A DNA stretch of 64,000 nt from JANNNX01 sp031398745 (lineage in GTDB: Bacteria > Actinomycetota > Acidimicrobiia > Acidimicrobiales > CADCSY01), in assembly GCA_031398745.1 (NCBI GenBank), contig JANNNX010000009.1, positions 1-64,000 on the forward strand, read 5' to 3'. A model generated the notes under the pieces. It saw only the letters and a list, made by a program, of their open reading frames with translations, was not told where the DNA came from and searched no databases. Both the position numbers and the translations under genes were made by a program. This document shows, one piece after another, positions 32,719 through 40,813 of the stretch (position 1 is its first letter; every line of letters starts with the position of its first letter).

Positions 32719-33737
32719 GCGACCAACCGGCCCGGGCCTACCTGGTGGGCGGGTCCGACCCGACCCTGCGCGACGACGCGGTGCGCGAGCTGGTCCGGGG
32801 ATTGGTGGGCGACGGCGATGCCGGCCTGGCCGTCGAGGAGCACGTGCTCGACGCCGACCACCCGGACCTGGCGCCGGTGGTCGATGCTGCCCGGACGCCC
32901 CCGTTCCTCTCCGACCGCCGGGTCGTGGTGGTCCGGGCGATCACCTCGGCGTCGGCCGAGGCGGTGGCGCCTCTGGTCGAGTACCTGGCCGAGCCCCTCG
33001 ACACGACCACGCTGGTGCTGGTGGCCGGCGACGCCGGCCGGATCCCCAAGGTTCTGGCCGACGCGGTCAAGGCGGTGGGGGAGAGCATCGACACGAGCGC
33101 CCCCCGCAACGCCCGGGCCCGGGAGTCGTGGATGGCGGCCCAGCTCCGGCAGGCGCCCGTTCACCTCGACGCCGAGGCGGCCGAGGAGCTCGATCGCCAC
33201 CTGGGGGAAGATCTCGGCCGGCTGGCGGCCCTGCTCGACGCGCTGGCCGCGGCCTACGGTGCTGGCGCGCGGGTCACGGGCGCGCAGCTCGAGCCGTTCC
33301 TCGGTACCGCCGGGTCGGTGCCCCCCTGGCAGCTCACCGACGCCGTCGACCGGGGCGACACGCGGGCTGCCCTCGAAGCCCTCGACCGGCTCCTGGCCGC
33401 CGGCGAGCGGCATCCGCTGGTCGTGCTGGCCACCCTGTCATCGCACTACCTGCGGATGCTGCGCCTCGACGGGGCGGAGATCGGTGACGAGCAGGCTGCT
33501 GCCGCGGCGCTCGGGATGAAGGGCTCGACCTATCCGGCGAAGAAGGCGCTGACCCAGTTGCGGCGCCTGGGACATGACGGGGTCCTGCGGGCGGTGGCGC
33601 TACTGGCCGACGCCGACCTCGACCTGCGGGGGGCCAAGGGGTGGCCCGACCGGCTGGTGCTCGAAGTGCTGGTCGCTCGGTTGAGCCGGCTCGTGCCGAA
33701 CTCGACGAGTCGGGTCAGCTCTGGACGGCGTCGTTGA
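32715..33737 (+). CDS. holA: DNA polymerase III delta subunit
   Basis: Clamp-loader subunit that opens the beta sliding clamp. The 340-residue protein starts with an AAA+-like domain lacking a P-loop (AYLVGGSDPTLRDDAVRELV, FLSDRRVVVVRAI). It continues through the helical lid and collar (LGRLAALLDALAAAYG, AGERHPLVVLATLSSHYLRMLRL, YPAKKALTQLRRLGHDGVLRAVALLADAD). The order comEC-(folP-like)-holA-rpsT is standard. Its 3' end overlaps the convergent rpsT by 23 bases. Confidence 0.92.
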   Translation: MSDQPARAYLVGGSDPTLRDDAVRELVRGLVGDGDAGLAVEEHVLDADHPDLAPVVDAARTPPFLSDRRVVVVRAITSASAEAVAPLVEYLAEPLDTTTLVLVAGDAGRIPKVLADAVKAVGESIDTSAPRNARARESWMAAQLRQAPVHLDAEAAEELDRHLGEDLGRLAALLDALAAAYGAGARVTGAQLEPFLGTAGSVPPWQLTDAVDRGDTRAALEALDRLLAAGERHPLVVLATLSSHYLRMLRLDGAEIGDEQAAAAALGMKGSTYPAKKALTQLRRLGHDGVLRAVALLADADLDLRGAKGWPDRLVLEVLVARLSRLVPNSTSRVSSGRRR

Positions 33738-33981
33738 ACCGACGCATGAGGCGGCTCTTGCGTCGAGCTGCCGCGTTCTTGTGGATGACACCCTTGGACG
33801 CCGCCATGTCGAGCCGCTTGACGGCCAGTCGGAGGGCATCCGCCGCGTTCTCGGCGCCGGCCTCGCCGGCCGCCAGGGCGCTGCGGGTGCGGGTCCGAAG
33901 CTCGGAGCGGACCGCCTTGTTGCGGACCCGGCGGACCTCGTTCTGACGGTTTCGCTTGATCTGGCTGCGGATGTTCGCCAT
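33715..33981 (-). CDS. rpsT: 30S ribosomal protein S20
   Basis: An 88-residue basic primary 16S rRNA-binding protein with the family start MANIRSQIKRNRQNEVRRVRNKAVRSELRT shape (written here only in outline) and the KGVIHKNAAARRKSRLMRRFN end. The ATG has a GAGAG site upstream. A TAGCGT -10 box (34030-34035) gives a leader of about 40 bases. It converges on holA and diverges from lepA. Confidence 0.96.
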   Translation of the reverse strand: MANIRSQIKRNRQNEVRRVRNKAVRSELRTRTRSALAAGEAGAENAADALRLAVKRLDMAASKGVIHKNAAARRKSRLMRRFNDAVQS

Positions 33982-34028
33982 GTCTCTCGGGGTCTGTCTC
34001 TCGTCGCGGGTCTGGTTCTGAGCCGTGT

Positions 34029-34035
34029 CACGCTA
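34029..34035. promoter_or_regulatory. Overlapping divergent -10 boxes of lepA and rpsT
   Basis: CACGCT on the plus strand (34029-34034) lies 7 bases before the lepA GTG. TAGCGT on the minus strand (34030-34035) serves rpsT. The boxes share five base pairs, so only one of the two genes could be initiated at a time. Confidence 0.45.
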
Positions 34036-34041
34036 GCAGCC

Positions 34042-35829
34042 GTGACCGACCTGTCCCGCTACCGCGCCGTGTCGATCATCGCCCACATCGACCACGGGAA
34101 GTCGACGCTGGCGGACCGGATCCTCGAGATCACCGGAGCGGTCGAGTCCCGCGACATGCGGGCCCAGTACCTCGACTCGATGGACATCGAGCGGGAGCGG
34201 GGTATCACCATCAAGGCCCAGAACGTGCGGGTGGGGTGGAAGGACCACGTGATCTCGCTGGTCGACACCCCTGGCCACGTCGACTTCGGCTATGAGGTGT
34301 CGCGGTCGCTAGCGGCGTGCGAGGGGGTGCTGCTGCTGGTCGACGCGGCCCAGGGGATCGAGGCCCAGACCCTGGCCAACTGCTACCTGGCCCTCGAGCA
34401 CGACCTCGAGATCGTGCCCGTGCTCAACAAGATCGACCTTCCGGCGGCCGACCCCGACCGCTGCGCCGAGGAGATCGAGCGGGTGCTCGGCCTTCCGGCC
34501 GAGAGCATCCTGCGCATCAGCGCCAAGACCGGCGAGGGCGTGGCGTCGGTGCTCGACGCGGTGATCGAGCGCATCCCCCCGCCGGTGGGCGATGCCGAGG
34601 CCCCGCTGCGGACCCTCATCTTCGATTCGTACTTCGACCAGTACCGGGGCGTGGTGTCGGCCGTGCGGGTCATCGACGGCGTGCTGGTCAGTGGGTCCCG
34701 GCTGCGGTTCATGCAGGCCGGGACCATCCACGAGGCCGACGAGATCGGCGTGCGCACCCCCGAGCCGGTGCCGGTGGCCGAACTCGGACCGGGCGAGGTC
34801 GGGTACCTGATCGCCGGCATCAAGGACGTGGGCGAGGCTCGATCGGGCGAGACCGTGACCGACGCCGGGCGACCGGCCGGGACCCCGCTCGAGGGCTACC
34901 GCGACCCGAAGCCGATGGTGTTCTGCGGCCTCTACCCGGTCGACGGCGACGAGTTCGAGGATCTGCGGGAGGCGCTGGTCCGGCTCCAACTGAACGACGC
35001 CAGCTTCACCTACGAGCCCGAGACGTCCGGCGCCCTGGGGTTCGGCTTCCGTTGCGGGTTCCTGGGCCTGCTCCACATGGAGATCGTGCGGGAGCGCCTC
35101 GAGCGCGAGTTCGACCTCAGCCTCATCGCCACCGCCCCCTCCGTCGGCTACCAGGTCCACACCACTGGGGGTGATGTGCTCGAGGTGGCCAACCCGTCGG
35201 CCATGCCCGACCCCAGCCAGGTCGACCACATCGAGGAGCCGGTGATGACGGTCACCGTGCTCACCCCGTCGGACTACACCGGCACCCTCATGGAGCTGTG
35301 CCAGGACCGCCGGGGGGAACTGATCAAGATGGAGTACCTCAGCCCCGAGCGCCTCGAGATCGTCTACCGCATCCCGTTGGCCGAGGTGGTGGTCGACTTC
35401 TTCGACCAGGTGAAGAGCCGGACCAAGGGCTACGCCAGCCTCGACTACGAGCCCACGGGCTACGAGCGGGCCGCCCTGGTGAAGGTCGACGTGCTGCTCA
35501 ACGGGGTCCCGGTCGACGCCTTCAGCACCATCGTCCACCGCTCGAAGGCCGACACCTACGGCCGGCGGATGACCGAGAAGCTGCGCCAGCTCATCCCCCG
35601 CCAGCTCTTCGACGTGCCCATCCAGGCGGCCATCGGCGGGCGGGTCATCGCCCGAGAAACGGTGAAGGCCAAGCGCAAGGACGTGTTGGCCAAGTGCTAC
35701 GGCGGCGACATCACCCGCAAGCGCAAGCTCCTCGAGCGCCAGAAGGAGGGCAAGAAGCGGATGAAGGCCATCGGCCGGGTGGAGGTGCCCCAGGAGGCGT
35801 TCGTCTCCGCCCTCCGGCTCGACGACTGA
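34042..35829 (+). CDS. lepA: Elongation factor 4 (LepA) back-translocase GTPase
   Basis: Ribosome-bound translational GTPase of 595 residues. The G domain shows G1 AHIDHGKSTLADRIL, the switch-I region ERERGITIKAQNV, G3 DTPGHVDFGYEV and G4 LNKIDLPAADP. Domains II, III and V follow, with the LepA-specific C-terminal domain ending in YGGDITRKRKLLERQKEGKKRMKAIGRV-type sequence. The start is GTG with no Shine-Dalgarno site and a NANNNT box 7 bases upstream. hemW, which often follows lepA, is displaced about 5 kb downstream. Confidence 0.96.
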   Translation: MTDLSRYRAVSIIAHIDHGKSTLADRILEITGAVESRDMRAQYLDSMDIERERGITIKAQNVRVGWKDHVISLVDTPGHVDFGYEVSRSLAACEGVLLLVDAAQGIEAQTLANCYLALEHDLEIVPVLNKIDLPAADPDRCAEEIERVLGLPAESILRISAKTGEGVASVLDAVIERIPPPVGDAEAPLRTLIFDSYFDQYRGVVSAVRVIDGVLVSGSRLRFMQAGTIHEADEIGVRTPEPVPVAELGPGEVGYLIAGIKDVGEARSGETVTDAGRPAGTPLEGYRDPKPMVFCGLYPVDGDEFEDLREALVRLQLNDASFTYEPETSGALGFGFRCGFLGLLHMEIVRERLEREFDLSLIATAPSVGYQVHTTGGDVLEVANPSAMPDPSQVDHIEEPVMTVTVLTPSDYTGTLMELCQDRRGELIKMEYLSPERLEIVYRIPLAEVVVDFFDQVKSRTKGYASLDYEPTGYERAALVKVDVLLNGVPVDAFSTIVHRSKADTYGRRMTEKLRQLIPRQLFDVPIQAAIGGRVIARETVKAKRKDVLAKCYGGDITRKRKLLERQKEGKKRMKAIGRVEVPQEAFVSALRLDD

Positions 35830-35872
35830 TCGCGCCGCCCGGGCCGTCCTGGCCGGCCGGCCGGGCAATTGG

Positions 35873-35901
35873 TTGACGATGTCATCGAACGGTGCGACCA
35901 T
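35873..35901 (+). promoter_or_regulatory. Promoter of the acyl-CoA-dehydrogenase-like gene
   Basis: TTGACG (35873-35878), 17 bases, then GACCAT (35896-35901) form a reasonable -35/-10 pair. A near-direct repeat ACGATGTC[AG]T(C)G-type motif at 35876 and 35908 flanks the -10 and may be a regulator site. Confidence 0.45.
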
Positions 35902-35952
35902 CGCCCACGATGTCGTGGCGGGGGTCCGCGACCATCTGTGGAAGGGCTCACC

Positions 35953-37191
35953 ATGTCCGAGCATCCCGGCTTCATCGACCACATCGACCACAGCGCACCG
36001 TCGTCGGGAGGGGTCGCCGGTCTCGAGGCGGCCCGCCGGCTGGTGCCCGAGTTGCGGGCCCGGAGCGCCGAGGCCGAGGTCAAGCAGGGACTCCCCTTCG
36101 AGGTGGCATCGGCCATGGCCGATGCCGGCTACTTCCTCATGGGGGCGCCGGCCGAGGTGGGTGGGGGCGAGATCGACTACGTGAGCCAGTTCCGGATCAT
36201 GGAGGAGCTGGCCCGGGGCGACGGCTCGGCCGGTTGGACGATCCTGGTTCACACCGCGGCCGCTTACCTCGCGAAGTACCTCACCCTGGAGGGGGCCCAG
36301 GAGCTGTTCGCCTCACCCCACACGATCATCGCCGGCTCGCCCGGCCCCTCCGGCAAGGCGGTGCGGGTTCCCGGCGGATTCCGGGTCACCGGCGAGTGGA
36401 ACTTCGCGTCGAACTCGAACCACGCCACCCATTTCATCGGCGGCTTCCGGCTGGTCGAGGATCTGTCCGAGGAGGTCGCCCCGTTCCGCCCCGAGTCGGG
36501 GGCGGCGCCGGGCTCGATGCCCGAGATCCGCACCGCCTACTACCCGGCCCACGACGTCCAGGTCATCGCCGGATCGTGGGACACCATCGGGCTACGGGGC
36601 ACCCACTCGGGTTCGTTCGCGGTGGAGGACGTCTTCGTCCCCGAGCAGCTGACGATGCCGATGGCGCGCATGGCGGCGAGCGACGTGCCGACGCTCACCA
36701 TCGACGCCCCGGTGGGCGCCGGCGGCCACTCGATGGTGTCGATCGGCATCGCCCGCCACGCCCTCGAGGCCTACTACGAGCTGGCCTCGGCCAAGGCCAA
36801 CGTGTTCGCCGGTGCCATCAAGGAGCGGCCCATCCACCAGTACGAGATCGCCCGGGCCGAGTCGGTGCTGCGGGCGGCCCGGGCCTGGCAGTACGAGGTG
36901 CTCTACGACGCGGTGGGCACCTGGGAGGCCAACGGCAAGGCTCGCACCCCCGGCCAGCGGATGGTCGGTGCGCTCAACAACACCTACTGCTACGACGCGG
37001 CCAAGCAGTGCCTCGACGTCGTCTTCCGCCTCGCCGCCTCCGACGCCATCCGCAAGTCGAACGACATCGAGAAGTGCTACCGCGACGTGCTCACGGCCGG
37101 CGCCCACGTGGGCACCCAGTGGCAGAACTACCAGACCATCGGGGCCAACCTGATCGGCCTCGACGTGAACTTCGGCGTGGGCGCCTTCTGA
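35953..37191 (+). CDS. Acyl-CoA-dehydrogenase-fold flavin-dependent oxidoreductase/monooxygenase
   Basis: A 412-residue protein of the acyl-CoA dehydrogenase superfamily. The N-terminal helical domain contains FEVASAMADAGYFLMGAPAEVGGGEID. The middle beta domain contains RVTGEWNFASNSNHATHFIGGF and GSWDTIGLRGTHSGSFAVEDVFVPEQ, and a C-terminal helical bundle follows. The latter motifs resemble group D flavin monooxygenases such as HsaA more than classical beta-oxidation dehydrogenases. The substrate is unknown. The gene sits alone between lepA and hrcA with its own promoter-like site and looks like an insertion into that conserved block. The ATG has a GAAGG site 8 bases upstream. Confidence 0.8.
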   Translation: MSEHPGFIDHIDHSAPSSGGVAGLEAARRLVPELRARSAEAEVKQGLPFEVASAMADAGYFLMGAPAEVGGGEIDYVSQFRIMEELARGDGSAGWTILVHTAAAYLAKYLTLEGAQELFASPHTIIAGSPGPSGKAVRVPGGFRVTGEWNFASNSNHATHFIGGFRLVEDLSEEVAPFRPESGAAPGSMPEIRTAYYPAHDVQVIAGSWDTIGLRGTHSGSFAVEDVFVPEQLTMPMARMAASDVPTLTIDAPVGAGGHSMVSIGIARHALEAYYELASAKANVFAGAIKERPIHQYEIARAESVLRAARAWQYEVLYDAVGTWEANGKARTPGQRMVGALNNTYCYDAAKQCLDVVFRLAASDAIRKSNDIEKCYRDVLTAGAHVGTQWQNYQTIGANLIGLDVNFGVGAF

Positions 37192-37233
37192 GCCGCCTCC
37201 CCTTCCCGATTCGTCGCCGTTCGGGCTCGGTGG

Positions 37234-37260
37234 TTGGCACTCGGTAGCATCGAGTGCCAA
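37234..37260 (+). promoter_or_regulatory. CIRCE operator of hrcA-dnaJ
   Basis: TTGGCACTC-N9-GAGTGCCAA is a perfect 9-bp inverted repeat matching the CIRCE consensus (TTAGCACTC-N9-GAGTGCTAA). A TAGCAT -10 box (37245-37250) lies within its 9-base spacer, so HrcA binding would occlude the promoter of its own operon. Confidence 0.92.
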
Positions 37261-37262
37261 CC

Positions 37263-38261
37263 ATGGACGAGCGCAAGGCAGCCATCCTGCGGGCCGTCGT
37301 CGAGACCTACGTCGAGACGGCCCAGCCGATCGGGTCGGGCCACATCGCCCGCCATCCCGACGTCGCGGTCTCGCCGGCCACCGTCCGCAACGAGATGGTG
37401 GCGCTCGAGCACGAGGGCTTCCTCTACCAGCCCCACACCTCGGCCGGCCGGGTGCCGACCGACAAGGGCTACCGCTTCTACGTCGACAGCCTGACCCCGG
37501 CCGGTTCGCTGGGGTCGATCGAGCGTCAGCGGGTGAGCCGGTTCTTCGCCGACGCCCACGGCGCCATCGAGCGGATGCTGCACGACACCAGCCGCTTGCT
37601 GGCCGGGCTCACCGACTACGCCGCGGTGGTGGTGGGGCCCGGCTCCGAGTCGGCGTCGCTGCGGTCGGTTCAGCTCGTCGGCCTGGCCCCCCGCCACGTG
37701 CTGGTGGTGGCCGTCCTCTCCAACGGCGTGGTCGAGCGCAGCACCCTGGAGCTGGCCGACGAGGCCCTCGACGAGCAGCTGGCGTTGGCCACCGCCCACC
37801 TCTCCGCCCACCTGGTCGGCAGCCCGCTGGCCGACCTGGTCGAGCCCCCGTCGTCGGGCGACACCGTGACCGACGGACTGGCCACCGCCGCGTGGCGGGC
37901 ACTGGCGGCGCTGCCCCGGGCCGAGCCCGACACCGTGTTCGTCGGCGGTACGGCCCGGGTGGCCGAGTCCTTCGACGCGGTCGACACCGTCCGGGGCGTG
38001 CTGGTGATCCTCGAGCAGCAGTACGTCGTGGTCGGCCTCCTGCGCGACGTGCTCGACCGTGGGCTCAACGTGTCGATCGGGACCGAGCACGGTGTCGAGC
38101 CGCTGGCCGAGTGCTCGGTGGTGGTGGCGCCCTACGAGGTGGACGGCGAGTCGGTCGGTGCCATCGGCGTGCTGGGCCCGACCCGGATGCACTACCAGCA
38201 GGCGATGGCGGCGGTGGCACTGGTCGGCCGCCAGCTCAGCCGAGCGCTGACCGAGGGCTGA
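37263..38261 (+). CDS. hrcA: Heat-inducible transcription repressor HrcA
   Basis: Repressor of class I heat-shock genes that binds CIRCE. The protein of about 332 residues has an N-terminal winged HTH (MDERKAAILRAVVETYVETAQPIGS, then VAVSPATVRNEMVALEHEGFLYQPHTSAGRVPTDKGYR) followed by the GAF-like and dimerisation domains (IGTEHGVEPLAECSVVVAPYEVDGESVGAIGVLGP). The ATG at 37263 is chosen because family proteins begin this way. A GTG at 37254, inside the operator, is an alternative. dnaJ follows after 7 bases. Confidence 0.95.
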   Translation: MDERKAAILRAVVETYVETAQPIGSGHIARHPDVAVSPATVRNEMVALEHEGFLYQPHTSAGRVPTDKGYRFYVDSLTPAGSLGSIERQRVSRFFADAHGAIERMLHDTSRLLAGLTDYAAVVVGPGSESASLRSVQLVGLAPRHVLVVAVLSNGVVERSTLELADEALDEQLALATAHLSAHLVGSPLADLVEPPSSGDTVTDGLATAAWRALAALPRAEPDTVFVGGTARVAESFDAVDTVRGVLVILEQQYVVVGLLRDVLDRGLNVSIGTEHGVEPLAECSVVVAPYEVDGESVGAIGVLGPTRMHYQQAMAAVALVGRQLSRALTEG

Positions 38262-38268
38262 GCCGACG

Positions 38269-39390
38269 GTGGCCACCGACTACTACGAGCTGCTCGGGGT
38301 GTCCCGGGCGGCCAGCCAGGACGACATCAAGCGGGCCTACCGGCGCCGGGCTCGGGAGCTGCATCCCGACGCCAACCAGGGCGATCCCGAGACCGAGGAG
38401 CGGTTCAAGGAGGTGGCCCTGGCCTACGAGGTCCTCTCCGACCCCGAGCGCCGACAGCGCTACGACCGCTTCGGGCCCGACGGGCCCCGGGGTGCGGGCG
38501 GCGACCCGTTCGCCGGCTTCGGCAACGCCAGCGGCGGGTTGGGTGACCTCTTCGACGCCTTCTTCACCGGTGGGGGGGGAGGCGGTCGGGCGGCGTCCGG
38601 TCCGCCCCGGGGCATCGACCTCGAGGTGGTGCTCGATCTCGCCTTCGAGGAGGCGGTGTTCGGGGCATCCTCGAACCTGAGCGCCCGACTGCCGGTCACC
38701 TGCGACACCTGCGACGGCAACGGCGCGGCGCCGGGCACGTCGCCGTCGACCTGCGCCGAGTGCGGCGGTGCCGGCCAGATCCGCCGGGTGCGCCAGTCGA
38801 TCCTCGGGCAGATGGTGACGGCGTCGGTCTGCCCTCGCTGCCGGGGAGTGGGCCAGACGGTGGCCTCTCCGTGCCCATCGTGTCGGGGGGACGGGGTCCG
38901 GACCGAGGAGCGCCAGTTCCGGATCGACGTCCCGGCCGGCGTCGACGATGGCACCACTCTTCGGCTCAGCGGACGCGGGGGTGCCGGTCCCCGTCAGGGT
39001 GACCCGGGCGACCTCTTGGTGCACCTCCGGGTGGCTCCCCACCCACGGTTCACCCGCTCGGGCATCGACCTGCTCCACCAGCTCCACATCGGCGTCGCCC
39101 AGGCTGCGCTGGGCACCGAGGTCGCGCTCGAGACCCTCGACGGCACCGAGGCGGTGGTCGTGCCCCGTGGCACCCAGAGCGGCCTGGTGCTGCGGCTCCG
39201 CGACCGGGGAGTCCCCCAGGTGCGGGGCCGGGGCCGGGGCGACTTGCTGGTCGAGGTGGTCGTCGACACCCCGATCGAGCTTTCCGAGGAAGAAGAGGCT
39301 CTGCTGCGTGACCTGGCCGCACGGCGGGGCGAGGCGGTGTCCCCCCCGCCCTCGGGGCTGGTGTCGAAGCTCCGCAGCGCCTTCAAGTAG
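38269..39390 (+). CDS. dnaJ: Chaperone DnaJ
   Basis: Hsp40 co-chaperone of 373 residues. The J domain has HPD at residues 32-34. A Gly/Phe-rich linker follows, then a zinc-finger domain with four CxxCxGxG repeats (CDTCDGNG, CAECGGAG, CPRCRGVG, CPSCRGDG), then two substrate-binding beta domains. It corresponds to the hrcA-linked DnaJ of actinobacteria. It is co-transcribed with hrcA under CIRCE control and followed 4 bases later by rsmE. Confidence 0.95.
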   Translation: MATDYYELLGVSRAASQDDIKRAYRRRARELHPDANQGDPETEERFKEVALAYEVLSDPERRQRYDRFGPDGPRGAGGDPFAGFGNASGGLGDLFDAFFTGGGGGGRAASGPPRGIDLEVVLDLAFEEAVFGASSNLSARLPVTCDTCDGNGAAPGTSPSTCAECGGAGQIRRVRQSILGQMVTASVCPRCRGVGQTVASPCPSCRGDGVRTEERQFRIDVPAGVDDGTTLRLSGRGGAGPRQGDPGDLLVHLRVAPHPRFTRSGIDLLHQLHIGVAQAALGTEVALETLDGTEAVVVPRGTQSGLVLRLRDRGVPQVRGRGRGDLLVEVVVDTPIELSEEEEALLRDLAARRGEAVSPPPSGLVSKLRSAFK

Positions 39391-39394
39391 ACGG

Positions 39395-40099
39395 GTGGGC
39401 GGCCTGCGGTCGGCGGCGGCCCACGTCTTCGTGGCCGACCTCGAGACCCCGTCGCTCGACCCGGTCGATCGCCACCACCTGGCGCGGGTCCTGCGGATCC
39501 GCGCCGGTCAGGCGGTCTCGGCCTCCGACGGCGCCGGCCGCTGGCGGCCGTGCCGCATGGCGGCCAGCGGGGAGCTCGAGCCCGACGGCGAGGTCGTGGC
39601 CCAGGCCCGGCCGTCGCCGCCGATCACCGTCGCCTTCGCGCTGACCAAGGGCGACCGCCCGGAGGTGGCGGTGCAGAAGCTGACCGAGGTGGGGGTCGAC
39701 GTCATCGTCGCCTTCGGAGCCGAGCGCTCGGTGGCCCGGTGGGACGAGGAGCGGGCACAGGGCCGCATCGAACGGCTCCGGCGGGTGGCCCGGGAGGCGG
39801 CCATGCAGAGCCGGCGGGTCTGGCTCCCCGACGTCCAGCCGCTCGCCACCTTCGCCGAGGTGGCGGGTCGCCCCGGCGCGGCTCTGGCCGAGCCCGGCGG
39901 CGGGCCGCCGTCGCTGGCGCGACCGACGGTGCTGGTCGGTCCGGAGGGGGGCTGGTCGGCCTCCGAACTGGCCGTCGGGGTCGCCACTGTGGGGCTCGGC
40001 CCGGCCGTGTTGCGGGCCGAGACCGCGGCCGTGGTGGCCGGTTCGTTGCTGGTCGCGCTCCGTGACGGCCTGGTCACGGAGATAGATGCACCCGGTTGA
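39395..40099 (+). CDS. rsmE: 16S rRNA m3U1498 methyltransferase RsmE
   Basis: SPOUT-class methyltransferase of 234 residues. It has an N-terminal PUA-like domain (HHLARVLRIRAGQAVSASDGAGRW), the substrate strand ALTKGDRPEVAVQKLTEVGVD, and the knotted SAM site VGPEGGWSASEL with VLRAETAAVVA. The GTG start is 4 bases after the dnaJ stop. The order hrcA-dnaJ-rsmE is widely conserved. Confidence 0.93.
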   Translation: MGGLRSAAAHVFVADLETPSLDPVDRHHLARVLRIRAGQAVSASDGAGRWRPCRMAASGELEPDGEVVAQARPSPPITVAFALTKGDRPEVAVQKLTEVGVDVIVAFGAERSVARWDEERAQGRIERLRRVAREAAMQSRRVWLPDVQPLATFAEVAGRPGAALAEPGGGPPSLARPTVLVGPEGGWSASELAVGVATVGLGPAVLRAETAAVVAGSLLVALRDGLVTEIDAPG

Positions 40100-40170
40100 T
40101 GCTTGCAATGGTGTAGTTCGCACCGCGATCATGGGCCAGGGCAGGTGCAGTCGGACGCTCCGGTGTCCGG

Positions 40171-40199
40171 TTGCCGGTGGTGGCGCGAGCGCATAGCGT
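40171..40199 (+). promoter_or_regulatory. Promoter of the bldD-like gene
   Basis: TTGCCG (40171-40176), 17 bases and TAGCGT (40194-40199) form a well-spaced promoter. The predicted leader is about 40 bases and carries a GAGG site 8 bases before the ATG. Confidence 0.55.
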
Positions 40200-40244
40200 G
40201 GTCAACGGGTTGGAGACGGCCCCCGGGCGGTTGAGGACGTGCTA

Positions 40245-40793
40245 ATGAGCGGTGCCGAGATACTCGAACCTGGGGCGCCAGGCTCTACCTATGCCGTCCA
40301 GGTGGGGGCGCGGCTCCGCGCCATCCGCAAGCAGAAGCGCCTTTCGCTCCAGGAGGTCGAGGCCACTTCCGACCAGGAGTTCAAGGCGTCGGTGCTCGGC
40401 GCCTACGAGCGGGGCGAGCGGGCCATCTCGGTGCCCCGACTCCAACGCCTGGCCCGCTTCTACAGCGTGCCGGTCGACCAGCTCCTGCCCCGGGAAGACG
40501 AGCCGGGCGCGGCGTTCATCGACCTCGAGCGGGTGGCGGCCGACGCTCGAGCCGGCGGCCTGCCCGACGCTCCGGTCACCATCGACCTGGTCCGCCTGGA
40601 GACGATGTCCGGCGACGAGGCTCGCCTGCTCGGCCGCTACCTCGAGATGATCCAGGTGCAGCGGGGCGACTTCAACGGTCGCATGCTCACCATCCGCCGC
40701 GACGACATGCGCGCCGTGGCCTGCCTGCTCGACACCAACCCCGACACCGCTCGCGGCCGGTTGGTCGAGCTGGGCCTCCGCATCGGCGTCTGA
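40245..40793 (+). CDS. bldD: BldD-like transcriptional regulator with c-di-GMP signature
   Basis: A 182-residue DNA-binding protein. The N-terminal XRE HTH (residues 17-80: VGARLRAIRKQKRLSLQEVE, YERGERAISVPRLQRLARFY) is followed by a C-terminal domain matching the BldD effector domain of Streptomyces. The c-di-GMP-binding signature RxD-X8-RxxD is intact as RGD (140-142) and RRDD (151-154). In Streptomyces, BldD with c-di-GMP represses sporulation genes; this organism may use it for another life-style switch. The ATG at 40245 is preferred over a GTG at 40239 because of the GAGG spacing. Confidence 0.88.
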   Translation: MSGAEILEPGAPGSTYAVQVGARLRAIRKQKRLSLQEVEATSDQEFKASVLGAYERGERAISVPRLQRLARFYSVPVDQLLPREDEPGAAFIDLERVAADARAGGLPDAPVTIDLVRLETMSGDEARLLGRYLEMIQVQRGDFNGRMLTIRRDDMRAVACLLDTNPDTARGRLVELGLRIGV

Positions 40794-40813
40794 GCCCGGG
40801 GGCCGGGTACCCG

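Noticed and set aside
40802..40813. Palindrome CCGGGTACCCGG before hemW as an operator
   Set aside because: It is made of common GC-rich words, lies just after a stop codon, and has no promoter element in a sensible position.
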